Source: Cryptomeria japonica (Eukaryota > Streptophyta > Pinopsida > Cupressales > Cupressaceae). From it: 64,000 bases of DNA. The stretch lies in contig NC_081409.1 of assembly GCF_030272615.1 (NCBI RefSeq), forward strand, positions 615,024,755 to 615,088,754, in the 5' to 3' direction. How positions within the stretch are numbered: the first letter of the stretch is position 1; every line of letters starts with the position of its first letter. Positions 47,883 to 58,965 of the stretch are shown one piece after another. Both the position numbers and the translations under genes were made by a program. The notes under the pieces are model-generated. The model saw only the letters and a program-made list of their open reading frames with translations. It did not search any database and was not told where the DNA came from.

Positions 47883-48097
47883 TCTTTTTCTATTGCTGGT
47901 TCTGTGCTGATATTTTGCTGGCCTTTGCTATTTTTGTGGGCTGAGAGGTCTTTTGTTTGTCTTCTGTTGTCTCTCAGTCCTGCGTGGTTGTTTTTGTTAT
48001 AATTTTATTATGAATGAACTTTATTTGATCTATCTTTTGTAATCTGTGTAAAGGGTTTCAAGGTCCCTTCAAAACCTATTTTTCCCGTAATAAAAAA
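47883..48097 (+). other. LINE copy B 3' UTR and tail
   Basis: Non-coding. GTAAAGGGTTTCAAGGTCCC at about 48049-48068 precedes an A-rich end (AATAAAAAAATA). LINE copy A has a comparable GTAAAGGGTCAGTGCC before its tail on the minus strand. Confidence 0.7.
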
Positions 48098-48103
48098 ATA
48101 ATG

Positions 48104-48347
48104 TTAATTCGAGTGATGAATATGGATTTGTTGATGTTGACAATGATTTATCTAAGCAGTTTTAATAAGCATTAATCTTAGCTCCTAGTAAAAGACAAAG
48201 TGATCCATCATTAGAGCATGGTCCTTGTTTGGAACTTATGGTAGCTCCATCTACCATGCTCGAAGTCGTTTCTCTTGCATATTGCCTACCTTCCCAAAAC
48301 AATGTTGAGTGATATGGGAGGTGGATGACTTGCTTGAATAGCTTCAT
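48104..48347 (+). pseudogene. gypsy C-terminal coding region, part 2
   Basis: Resumes the gypsy frame broken at 28404: NSSDEYGFVDVDNDLSKQF, two stops, then ALILAPSKRQSDPSLEHGP and STMLEVVSLAYCLPSQNNVE, ending at a stop. No RT or integrase motif is seen. A short leucine/phenylalanine-rich tail follows in other frames. Confidence 0.55.
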
Positions 48348-48671
48348 TTTTGTCGTAGATTCTCTCTTTCTCTCTATTGATTGTTCATAACCTTCTTCTC
48401 TTTGTTTCTTAATTCTTCTATTTGTTGTCCCTAGTGCTGTCTACTTGAGGATGATGCAAAGCGTTGAGATCTCTTTTGGTCTCTCCCATGTTGACTCAAA
48501 AGACACATGTGCCCTTCTTCCAAAGTGGGTCTACCTTCTTTGGGGGATGAGGACAATTCAATGTAAATATATACATGATATACATTATCCATCATAAGAG
48601 CATACTAACCCCATAGTTAAGTTGAACCCTTATGTGTTTTGTATTTTGTCATCATTATCCTTTGATGTATT
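48348..48671 (+). other. gypsy 3' untranslated region, left part
   Basis: Pyrimidine-rich non-coding sequence up to the GTATT target site at 48667-48671. It continues at 55534 on the other side of the inserted LTR element. Confidence 0.55.
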
Positions 48672-50954
48672 TGTTGTCACAAAAGTTTGCACCCTTGGTG
48701 ATCAGGTTTGACCACCAACCTTGTTAAACATGGAAAGAACCTCTCAAGTGTGGGAACTTTCACTATGTGAGGTTGAATCTCTGGAGAAGGTCAGCTTCCT
48801 CTTCCATCCAAATGGAGAGTGTTGGACCATTCCAACACTTGGTAAAACTACTCTATAATTTGATAGGGAAAAGGGAAAGAGAGAGAAGGGTTACATGAAA
48901 GAAGGGAAAAATGATTTGCACCCAGACCGAAATGATGATCTCCCCTACCTATAACAACACAAAACACCAATGAAAACTACCCAAGGATGCACATAATTCT
49001 ATTCTACTCAGCCGTCTAAGTGTGAGTGAAGGTTGGAGATCAACACAGTCACTTACACTGCAAAAAATCAGAAGAGAATGCATTCAAACAAAGAGGTAAA
49101 CACTTACACAAATTGCGAGAATTGAATAGAGGCAAGAAAGATAATTTTATTGATGAAAGGGAAAGGCAAATTTATAGATTTAGAGAGACATAAGACTTTT
49201 GCAGAAGAAAAGAAGGGAGAAGATATGTACAAATGTTACAATTTTGCCTTTATAGATTAGACATAACTTAGATGGTTACAATGAGAAAGCCCTAATCCCA
49301 CTCGGGTTAGGTTACAAAAATTAGAGAAGAGGGAGAGATCAGATCCGAGATATGACGACGTACTGCAACTAGCTCTGGGAGCGTCCTCTACCTCTGGAAG
49401 AGAAAATATCCCCACCAATCAGGGAAAACCCTGCATTTGGAATCAACTATGTGTATTGGATGGCATCTGCAGGCACAAAAGTCTTCAAATTTCCTTGAAG
49501 AGGCATGGATTGCATCTAAAATCAACCTGTAGAGTCGCGTCTAGAGTTATGAAGTGCAAATCTGGTGGTTGCACTGAAATCGAGTTGCAAATGGGATGCC
49601 GACTGAGCAAAAATGATGTCGTCAACCATCGGGTCGACAACCACCACCTAAAAAAGGGTTTAAATGCCAACAACCACCATGAATTTGAACCTCAGCCATT
49701 GATATGAGATCTCCCCATGTAAGCACACAATAAGCCCAACAAAAGATTAAAACATGACTATCGGATCGAGCCCTTATGAAGATCTGACGACCACAATCGG
49801 CTAGTGTGGCACCTTGGGTCCATGCTTTCTTGGCTGTGTTGATTGCCAGTGGTCCTAGGTTCTTATCCCGCTAGCTCCTTTTGTGTTTTTACTTACCCCG
49901 CAGGATAATATTTTGTTCTATTTTCACTTCGTTTCCTTATCCCCCGGGTCACTTTGCATCTCTTGTTTTCCTCCCAGGATAAACATTTGTCTTATTTGCT
50001 TTGTTTTTCTTATCCCACACACTGTTGTTGTTACCTTTGTAACCTTGTGGGGTAAGGAAAGAGACCACCCACTTTGACCTCCCTATTCTGCGACGTCACA
50101 TTGTGTCATCTTTAACCTCACGGGATATGGGAAAATCGTAGCTACCTTTGTAACCTTATCCAACGACATCCTTGGTGTATCTGTTTTCCTTCACGAGATA
50201 GGATTTCTTTGTCTTTTCTTTGTTTCTTATCCTACACAACCTTATCCTGTGAGACCCTTTGTCTCCATCTTTACCTCATGACTGGGGCCTGCCACACCTT
50301 GGTTATCCTTATCCTGCGATCCGCTCTTTGTGTTCCTTTTAACCTCGCGGAATAAGGGAAAACCCCTTTGTTGTGTTACTTTTCTTATCTCGTGGCATCA
50401 CATTGTGCTTCCTTTGACCCCGTGGGATAAGGGAAAACATATTTTCTTTGATAAACTCTTATCTCGCAACACCACTGATATCTTTGTCTTATTTCGCGGG
50501 ATAAGGGAAAAGACCTCTCTTTGACCTCCTTATCCCGTGACACTTATGCACTGCTCTTTTCGGGTCACAAGATAATGGGAAAGTCCTTTAGCTTTTCTCT
50601 CTTATCCCATCCTTGTGTCCATGTTTCCCTTTGATATTGGATGGGCCCCGCCTCGGTGCCAAATAACACGCTGCAAACTGAGGTGGTCAATAACATGTCG
50701 CGGTCAATAATGCGACCCAATTATTGACATGAGCTGCAAAGTGATGTAACATATGAGGCACAGGGGTCAATAACACTCATGTTATTAACACATCATATAA
50801 CCCTCATGTTATATGACTCTATAAAACTATGAAGAAGTAGCTAACTCTGTTGAGACTAACACAAAGTGTTATTGGTCTTGGCTAACACAAAGTGTTAGCC
50901 ACATTGAAATCCTTGATTTGAGCTCTGCTAAGGTTGGCACAAAAATTGCCAACA
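48672..50954 (+). repeat. left LTR (2283 bp)
   Basis: Collinear with the right LTR. From about 49860 to 50615 it carries an array of alternating TTATCCCGCG and CGCGGGATAAGGGAAAA motifs (separate entry). The short frame at 49456-49707 occurs in both LTRs and is not thought to code. Confidence 0.88.
49860..50615. repeat. array of alternating inverted GGATAA / TTATCC motifs in the LTR
   Basis: About twenty half-sites alternate in orientation roughly every 20-45 bp, for example ACCTCGCGGAATAAGGGAAA near 50341, GACCCCGTGGGATAAGGGAA near 50417, ATTTCGCGGGATAAGGGAAA near 50490 and CCTTATCCCGTGAC near 50529. Adjacent half-sites are reverse complements, so each pair could fold or bind a dimer. The same array is present at about 54440-55200 in the right LTR. 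Confidence 0.85.
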
Positions 50955-53237
50955 TTTCTGGTGACTCGAAGGGGATGGAAAGCTGGCTTGGCACATTGAT
51001 TAGTAGCCTTATAAAGTCCATTGGGTGCAGAGTCAAAGACAGACACAAAAAATAAAAAATTGGCCATTCTGGGAGAGATGACCTCTGCACGCGTACTTCT
51101 TGGAAAGTTGGGATATCTAACTAATATTTACATTGGTACAATAAGAGGTGAATGAAATATTTTTCCCCTATCAAAAATGATCCTTCTGAAGGAGCTGATC
51201 TCCCTCAGTTCATGGTTGTAGTCATCACCCAACTGCAACAATTAAAGTATTCTGCATGCATACAACAAAGCATACATGTTGCTGATGTGGTGAAAATAAA
51301 TCTCACCATTTACTTTGCTGATGCCGGGAATCTACATAAAATAAGCATCTAAAGTACATGGAGGCACATAAAATGCACACTTAGCAACAAGGGACGAGTA
51401 TTTAAGGAGGAGGTTTAGTATCAGAAGAATTAACCCTTGTAAAAGAGGAATAAATCTCTTCACACAAGGGGGAGTCATTGCTATCACAACTGTCCTGCTC
51501 CTGGTATGAGTCAAAACCAAAGGAAACTATCTCAAACTCACATGAGGATGATAAGTGTACCATACATTTGTCTTGATCAGAATGAGGAGGCTCCTCAAAC
51601 ATATCAAGTTGGAAACTTTGAAGCTCAGGTACACTGTTAGGTTGAGCAACCAAGAGACTATTTGCATGATCAACATACTGTTGCTCAACCTCAACAAACT
51701 TGGTATGCTGGTCTTAAGTGAAACACTCAAGCTTAGGAACCTCATCCCTCATGCCAAAAGAGACATATTCACCTTGGATGAAGGCCTCATATTCAACATA
51801 ATTACATTGAGGGACATGGGAGAACCAACATACATCATAGTCACATGTGATGATATCTAGCTCATCAACACATGTCTCAAGCTCATGAGAAAAACTCACA
51901 GGAAGACTTAAAATCTTTAGGTTGTCTCTCTATTTCTATTCTTTCTTCTTCTTGGCAACAAACTGCAACAACCTTGGGCTCTTGGTAGAAACCTATGTCA
52001 TGCCTTCTACTACAAAATCACTGCTCCCTATGGCCTCCTCAACCTTAGCCTGTTGCTCCATAATCCTTTTTTTCATGAGCCTATTCAATATAACTGCCAA
52101 CTGCCCAATCTTTTCCTCCCCTACAGAAGTAAGTTGCTCTACTATGAAGTCATCATGTCATTGTTCTTGGGCTTCCACCATGGAATCCTCCTACACCATC
52201 TCAGACTCCTCAATGTCCTCATGCACATCCAAAGCTGGCATCCCAAAGAAACTTGGGACATTGAAGTTAGATCCCTCCTGGATAGGCTCAACATAAGGGT
52301 GGATCTTCTCAAGGATAGGCTTCTCAAAAGATATAGGAGGGCTCCACTGTCTGAAACTCAGAAATCTTATTTTAGGGGGGGAGAAGAAGCCTCTACCTAC
52401 ATGATTTTGAGCTCAAGGGCTGCCAATTATCTGATCTCTTCCTGTCTTGTAGAGGCAAGATGCTCCACAAGAAAGGCCTCATGTTGCTGCTGAGCTTCAA
52501 CTCTTGTTGTTGTTGTAGTTGAGCTTGATAAGCAAGATCCTCTTGTTGTTGTTGTTGTTGGTAAAAGGCCCCTCTTGCTACTGTTCCCATAGTTGTTGCT
52601 TGATCTCATAAAGATGTCTTCTATAATCCATCATGGTGTCTTGCCATTTATTTACCATTTTGGGCATAGTAGATTCTACAAGAAGGGATACCTCATGCAG
52701 TTGAGGCTAAACAAGAGGCAAAGAAGGAGTGGGTGGATGGTAAGCATAAAGAGTATTTGGATTAAAACTAGGATTAGTCCTAGTTTGTTCATAATGGTAG
52801 GATGGGGAGGCTTGGTTGACATTTCCATAGAATGGGGGTGCATAGAAATTGCACCCATGATACATGCTTATATTGAAAGCATTCATAGATGATATTTGTT
52901 AACACAAAATGCTTACAAGGGCAAAAGATCTGCCCTACTAGAGAGGGAAGAATGACATACCAAGATCCATAGAGTCGTCGGGTGTGTAGAATGAAGCCTC
53001 CAAAGGCTGGAATACAAAAGAAAACATCGAATCCTCAGCTGTTCGAGCACTGAACTGATTCACTAGTAGATTTGTCTTTGTAGAGTTGCTAGGTATGTGA
53101 TTTTCTACCTCCAAAGGTTGACTTCCTGATCCAAACACCAAGATTAGAAAAGAATATGACCAGTGACTAAGAGTTTGTACCCCAGATGGCCATCTATGAA
53201 CTAAAAGTTCAACAGTCCCATTGGGCTTGCAAAAAAT
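50955..53237 (-). pseudogene. internal region with antisense coding remnants
   Basis: Gene-poor internal region. On the minus strand there are acidic frames at 51899-51714 and 51653-51402 (ELETCVDELDIITCDYDVCW; SSCEFEIVSFGFDSYQEQDS). Upstream of them is a Gln-rich stretch (YQQQQQQEDLAYQAQLQQQQ, 52590-52393) and another frame at 53258-52938. They look like one protein broken by stops, about 500 residues. I recognise no domain. No matching plus-strand frame is better. Confidence 0.45.
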
Positions 53238-55533
53238 TGTTTTCACAAAAGTTTGCACCCTTGATGATCAGGCTTGACCATCAACCTTGTGAAACATGGA
53301 AACAACCTCTCAAGTGTGTGATCTTGTGCTATGTGAGGTTGAATCTCCAAAGAAGGTCAGATTCCTCTTCAATCCGAATGCAGAGTGTTGGACCAACCCA
53401 ACACTTGGTAAAACTAAGCTATAATCTGATAGGGAAAAGGGAGAGAGAGAAGGATTGCGTGAAAGAAGGGAAAGAGGGTTTGCACCCAGACTAAAATGAT
53501 GATCTCCCCTACCTATAGCTGCAAAAAACACCAATGAAAACTACCCAAGGATGCACATAATTCTATTCTACTTAGCCGTCTAAGTGTGAGTGAAGGTTGG
53601 GGATCAACACGATCACTTATACTATAGAAAACCAAAAGAGAATGCATTCAAACAAAGAGGTAAACACTTACGCAAATTGAAAGAATTGAATAAAGGCAAG
53701 AAAGATAATTTTATTGATGAAAGGGAAAGACAAATTTATAGATGTAGAGAGACATAAGACTTCTGCAGAAGAAAAGAAGGGAGAAGATATATACAAATGT
53801 TGCAATTTTGCCTTTATACATCAGACATAACTCAGATGGTTACAATGAGAAAACCCTAATCCCACCCGGGTTAGGTTACAAAAATTAGAGGAGAGGGAGA
53901 GATCAGATCCGAGATCTAATGGCGTGCTGCAACTAGCTCTGGGAGCATCCTTTGCCTTTGGAAGAGAAAATATCCCCGCCAATCAGGGAAAACCCTGCAT
54001 CTGGAATTGACTCTATGTATTGGATGGCATCTGCAAGCACAAAAGTATTCAAACTGTATTGAAGAGGCATGGGTTGCATCTGAAATCAGCCTGCAGAGTC
54101 GCGTCTAGAGTTATGGCATGCAAATCCAGTGGTTGCACTAAAATCGGGCTGCAAATGGGACATCGTCTGAGCAAAAATGACATCCTTAACTATCGGGTTG
54201 ACAACTACCACCTGCAAAAGAGTTTAAATGCCAACGACCATCGTGAATTTAAACCTGAGTCATTGATCTAAGATATCAAACACATATGGACACATTAGGT
54301 CTCGCCATGGAAGCGTTCAACAAGCCTAATAAAATATTAAAACATGGCCATCAGATCAGGCCCTTATGAAGATCCGATGACTACAATCAGCTGACGTGGC
54401 ACCCCAGGTCCATGCTTTCTTGGATGTGTTGATCACTAACAGTCATGGGTTCTTATCCCATGAGCTCCTTTTGTGTTTTTACTTACCTCGCGGGATAAGC
54501 CTTTGTTCTATTTTCACTTCGTTTCCTTATCCCATGGGCCACTTTGCACCTCTTGTTTTCCTCGCGGGATAAGCATTTGTTTGTTTTGCTTTGTTTTTCT
54601 TATCCCACGTGCTACTGTTGCTACCTTTGTAACCTCATGGGACAAGGGAAAATACCACCCTCTTTGACCTCCTTATCCCACAACATCACATTGTGTCGTC
54701 TTTAACCTCACAAGATAAGGGAAAAGCCTAGTTGCCTTTATAACCTTATCCCGCGACATCCTTGGTGCATCTATTTTCCTTCATGGGATAAGCTTTCTCT
54801 ATCTTTGCTTTGTTTTGTATCTCGCACAACCTTATCCCACAAGACCCTTTGTCTCCATCTTTAGCTCATGACTGGGTCCCACCACACCTTGGTTATCCTT
54901 ATCCCATGACCCACTCTTTATGTCCCCTTTAACCCCGCAGGATAAGGGAAAACCCCTTTGTTGTGTAACTTTTCTTATCTCGTGGCATCACATTGTGCTT
55001 CCTTTGACCCTGCGGGATAAGGGAAAATTCATTGTCTTTGATAAAATCTTATCCCACGACATTGCTAATATCTTTGTCCTCTTCACGAGATAAGGGAAAA
55101 TACCTCTCTTTGACTTCCTTATCCTGCGACACTTATGCATTGCTCTTTTCGGCTTGCGGGATTAGGGGAAAACCCTTTAGCTTTACTCTCTTATCTCAAG
55201 GGACATCCTTGTGTCCATGTTTCCCTTTGATGCTGGATGGGGCCCACCTTAGTTCCAAATAACACGCTACAAATTGAGGCGGTCAATAACACGACCTGAT
55301 TATTAACATGAGCTGCAAACTGATGTAACATATGAGGCACAGGGATGAATAACACTCGTGTTATTAACACATCATATAACCCTCATGTTATATGACTTTG
55401 CAAAACTATGAAGGAGCTAACTCTACTAAGACCAATAACTTGAAGTGTTATTGGTCTTAGCTAATACAAAGTGTTAGCCACATTGAAATCTTGGATTTGA
55501 GCTCTGCTAAGGTTGACACAAAAATTGCCAATA
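53238..55533 (+). repeat. right LTR (2296 bp)
   Basis: Matches 48672-50954 along its full length, with scattered substitutions and small indels, including the motif array. The TATA position reads TTTGCAAAAC here, so this copy's promoter is weaker. Confidence 0.88.
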
Positions 55534-55951
55534 GTATTTTCGTTGAGGACATGTCATTGTGATAACATGCTTCTCTTTCAGATGAATGTATACTACCTTA
55601 AAGCAATTGCTCCTGATTTGACATGCACAATCTCTTTAACATGGGGGTATACACTCTGCTCAATGTTTCTCTCTTGCATATCTTGATACTCAAGTAACTT
55701 AGCGAACTTAGCCTTTTGATTTGTAATTTTTGTCATGACTCATTTTAAGTGAACCTTATTCATGGTTCTCTTTGTCTCTTTCTTATTATGTCCCTTATAT
55801 CTTGATCTTGAAGTCGTAAGATACCTAAAGTCCACTAGGGGCATGGTGTGTCTTGCCTCCTCAATATCTTGATAGAAGACTTTAAATGTGAACCTTTGTA
55901 CTTTACCAAGATTATGCTTACTCTCATACTTCTGCTAAAGTAGGGGCTAAA
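55534..55951 (+). other. gypsy 3' untranslated region, right part, and polypurine tract
   Basis: Non-coding. The purine-rich AAAGTAGGGGCTAAA (about 55937-55951) lies directly before the right LTR start and is the likely polypurine tract of the outer gypsy element. Confidence 0.65.
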
Positions 55952-56864
55952 TGTAGCATCCTAAATTGTACTCCCTTACAATTTTGACCGTATTTGGGCC
56001 CTCACCTTAGTGTTCATGCTTTGAGGCTTGAATAGGGCCTGATTATACTCTTGCTTTGCATATTTATCACCATTTTATCTATGAACTTCTTCTTGCCCCT
56101 CAAATTTGGTTTATGGTTGGGCAGGACCAGGGCGTAGCATCTCTGTCCTCCCAATTGGGACCCAAATTTGGGCCCCATAATGGTCATAAAGTTGAAGTGG
56201 GAATTCCATCTTTGTGTCGGCTCATGTTGGAAAATTAGTTTGTTTTTCAATGGGCAAGTATAAAAAGAGGTCCATTGCTCTCATTTTGATAACACATTTG
56301 ATCTGGAAATCATATTGATTAATCAATTCAAGCAATCAAGCATTCAAGTTCAACAACTAAACAATCAATCTTCCTTCAAGCTTTAGAGCAGAGATAGAGT
56401 CAAGATTCAAGCATTGGAGTCAACATTCATGGTCTATATTATTAAAGACTTCATGAAACCCTAATTTTATGTGGAGACGACAAAAACTTCACAAGGAGGT
56501 ATATCATTTGTGTTTTTAGTCATTATTCAACATCTCCCTCAAAAGGAGAACATTTATATTATTCCAATTCAATCAGATTTAATTTCTATTTCATGGTTAA
56601 TTACAAAACTGGGGTTTGACATAAGGCAAACCCTATTCCCAGCCTATTTCCCTTCTCTAGTGTGTGTAGGAATAGGTACGAAGCTATGATCTTCAGGATA
56701 AACTTCATTTATTGTAAAGATGTAAAACGTTCTAAATTCAATCATAAAACAAAATACTCATTATTCTTAAATAAACTCATCATTCCTTTAATAAGTCTAT
56801 TTGCTTCCATTATTCCATTCTTAGCTCTAAATGATCATTCCTTAGATGTCATAACATACACGAG
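55952..56864 (+). repeat. gypsy 3' LTR, truncated
   Basis: 913 bp matching 18133-19078, with the TATA box TATAAAAAG at 56259-56267. Similarity ends abruptly at 56864, where LINE coding sequence begins on the minus strand. Confidence 0.8.
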
Positions 56865-57540
56865 TCAAAATTGAATAAAACCTCTAAACTTTATTGCAAA
56901 TCAAAAAAATATTTTTCTTGATTAATTTAGTGCCTCTTTTTAGAGTTCTCTAAATCATAGAACCTTTTTCCCTCAAGTTTACAACAAGGGACATCATGAC
57001 ACTCCACTCCCCTTATATACTTTGAAGGATCCCAGACCAATCCCAATCTTTATGATAAAACCATCTCCAATCTATTTTAGTGGTCTAGGCCTAACCATTG
57101 AGACTTGTCTATTGAAGGCCAATACCACTTCTTGCTTCAATCTATACATTGAATCCCACTTAACCAAACTCCATTTATTCAATAGAAATTTACCAGCCCA
57201 TAAGAATTGTTGGGAGAGGGTATCAAATTCATGATTGAAACTACAAGGTGCTTGCACAAAACAACTATATAAAGGAAGAGCTTGAATCATTAACTTTAAA
57301 AGGAGAGTCACCCTTCCAACAAAAGAAATCCCTCTACAAGCCTAATGAGTAAGTTTCTTGTGAAACTTATCTTAAACATCCTATCAATACCTACTAGGAA
57401 AAGGGCCTATACTAATGGTGATACCAAGATACAAAAGAGGTAGAGCACCAATCTGGAATCTAAGAATTTGAACAATCCTAATCTAGATAGGATTAGGTTT
57501 TTGTTGGGATGTTCTTTGAAAAGTTTGTCTGGCATAGGTT
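56865..57540 (-). pseudogene. LINE ORF2 RT C-terminal fragment
   Basis: A minus-strand LINE RT remnant. It shows LRFQIGALPLLYLGITISIG (the conserved GxLPxxYLGxP region), ISFVGRVTLLLKLMIQALPL and LSQQFLWAGKF, then KWSLVKWDSMYR, WRWFYHKDWDWS and GSMI. The order fits plant LINE RT ends. Several stops and frameshifts occur. Coding similarity reaches the gypsy LTR boundary at 56864. It is probably the same LINE whose RNase H lies at 17465-18132. Confidence 0.75.
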
Positions 57541-57544
57541 AACG

Positions 57545-58930
57545 GTTTTTTGATTTGTTAGGCCTAAAGCCCTTAAACCCTAAACCCTGTTGTTGTTCCA
57601 TGTTCTTTATTCTATTTGCATAGTGACCCCCAGTAACTAGTTCCTAGTATCTTAAGTCACCACTTAAGCTCATCACATCATCGCAATGACCAACCCCTGT
57701 GTTAGCCACCCGATCGACTTATTTTCTTAGGATTTTTATTGTCTTACACTTTCAGTAGAATCTACGACTCGGATCATCACGTGGTTGCGTGATTAAACTA
57801 AAGAGATAGTTATCACTAACTCCATAACCCTGCTTTCTTATTTAGCACATGGGCCCCAATCAAGCAGGTCTATTTCTAGGTGGACTAATAAATTGTTACC
57901 TATGGGCACCTGCTAACACGTAGATAGTATGGGCCGAATGATCCCCTGGTATTTATCACCTTAATGAACAATCACCTTTGATTGATTTTATGGCGTAGAC
58001 CATCGTGCAATTGTGCGATTATTTGAAGCTTCTTACAAAGGTTAATTCAGCTATCCCACCTGCTTACATGGTGTGTGGTGTCTATTGATGATGATTGTAC
58101 ATGACATGGATGAGCAAATAGATGATAGATGAAAAAATTAATGAGATGGAAGATTAGTAGGCCTAGTAAGCCAACCCCTTATACACAGTATTGCTTGATC
58201 ACCTTGCATAGGATCAACGGATAGGATGTTCCCATGATTGTGTGATTGATTGAAGATGCGCACAAAGGATATCTCCACTGTGAATGTGGAATGTAGGCCC
58301 CGCAGGAGATGACATCAGATACTTGGGCCAATATAAGTATGAACACATGGGTGGCTAGGCCATGTAATAGGGATGTGCACCCTATGGTCTCAACTTCTAA
58401 ATAAGGTAAACATTGCTTCTTTTGTAATAGATCCACGGTTGGGATCTTCGCGCAATTGAACAAAGATGTGCGATGAAGCTATTTTTGCAGTGCCGAGGAG
58501 ACCTATAAAGTGATGGTGAATAAATAATAATAAAGTCCTCTACGTGCCAAGTTTCTATTCATCATTGACTGACATGGATTTTGTTGTTGGGGCCCCAACA
58601 TTCGAATATGAATCCTAATGGCTATCTCCCATCATGAAACCAACTTATGTGCCTATAGAAAATGAATTTCATTTCCCATTTTAATCCAAAATTTCTCTAC
58701 TATATCAACATAGTCTTTGCTCAATTTTACATTTATAATGCTCTGGACATGCTTTGAATTTTTTTATCTGCCTGTTATCATAATTAGGGTTTATGCGAGA
58801 AGCTTATCACATACACTCTTTTTGCATTCCTTTGTAACATTTTTGCTTTCTCTATGTAATTCTAGAACTTTTATAATAATTTGAGCGCTTAAGTTTTAGT
58901 CTAAGCTTAATTTAAAAAGTCCTAGCCATT
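57545..58930. repeat. gene-free region with degenerate ~215-240-bp tandem units
   Basis: No ORF. Related blocks recur near 57774, 58011, 58231 and 58445, each with a (C/T)(A/G)TG-CAATTGTGCGATTA-like core (GTGGTTGCGTGATTA; CGTGCAATTGTGCGATTA; ATGATTGTGTGATTGATTG; CGCGCAATTGAACAAAG) followed by a similar 3' flank. The array probably belongs to an LTR. A perfect palindrome, TGTTGGGGCCCCAACA, lies at 58585-58600. Confidence 0.5.
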
Positions 58931-58965
58931 GCTTCAATAGATTTGAGTAGAATCCTAACCTTGGA

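Larger units (their letters stand above)
28405..48097 (+). mobile_element. near-full-length plant LINE (copy B), split by an LTR element
   Basis: A non-LTR element with ORF1 (DUF4283 and zinc knuckle), ORF2 (endonuclease, RT, zf-RVT, RNase H), a third ORF and an A-rich tail ending AATAAAAAAATA. The flanks share ATAATG (28399-28404 and 48098-48103), a short TSD partly merged with the tail. The gypsy frame reads CFDFGESIM before it and VNSSDEYGFVDVDNDL after it, showing where it inserted. Without the element at 30543-42295 the LINE is about 7.9 kb, long enough to be nearly full length. Stops and frameshifts in every ORF make it inactive. Confidence 0.85.
48672..55533 (+). mobile_element. non-autonomous LTR element with 2.3-kb LTRs
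   Basis: Two direct repeats, 48672-50954 and 53238-55533, begin TGTTGTCACAAAAG / TGTTTTCACAAAAG and end GCCAACA / GCCAATA. They are bounded by identical 5-bp sequences GTATT (48667-48671 and 55534-55538). The internal 2.3 kb has no protease, RT or integrase. Plus orientation is favoured by a TATA box (TATAAAAC at 50820-50827, about 130 bp before the LTR end) and a primer-like TGGTGACTCG at 50958-50967. The only long coding-like frames run on the minus strand. Confidence 0.88.
18133..56864 (+). mobile_element. Ty3-gypsy element with gag-protease only, heavily interrupted
   Basis: This is the outer element of the central nest. Its LTR start TGTAGCATCCTAAATTGTAC occurs at 18133 and at 55952, and the two copies stay alignable for 946 and 913 bp. 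A purine-rich tract abuts the right copy. Internal pieces belonging to it are about 22392-25621, 27631-28404, 48104-48671 and 55534-55951; the rest is later insertions. Only gag, a protease-like region and an unassigned C-terminal region are coded. No RT, RNase H or integrase of gypsy type is present in these pieces, so it resembles a non-autonomous element that keeps gag. The right LTR is truncated at 56864 and no TSD remains. Confidence 0.75.

Noticed and set aside
49456-49707. 83-codon frame repeated at 54020-54271
   Set aside because: It occurs in both LTR copies because the LTRs are duplicates; it lies upstream of the TATA box and shows no domain.
52500-52565. (TTG)n stretch as a functional microsatellite
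   Set aside because: It encodes Gln runs in the antisense frame and is short; no separate feature is justified.
57570-57592. Telomere-like TTAAACCCTAAACCCTG
   Set aside because: Only two imperfect units; too short for an interstitial telomere array.
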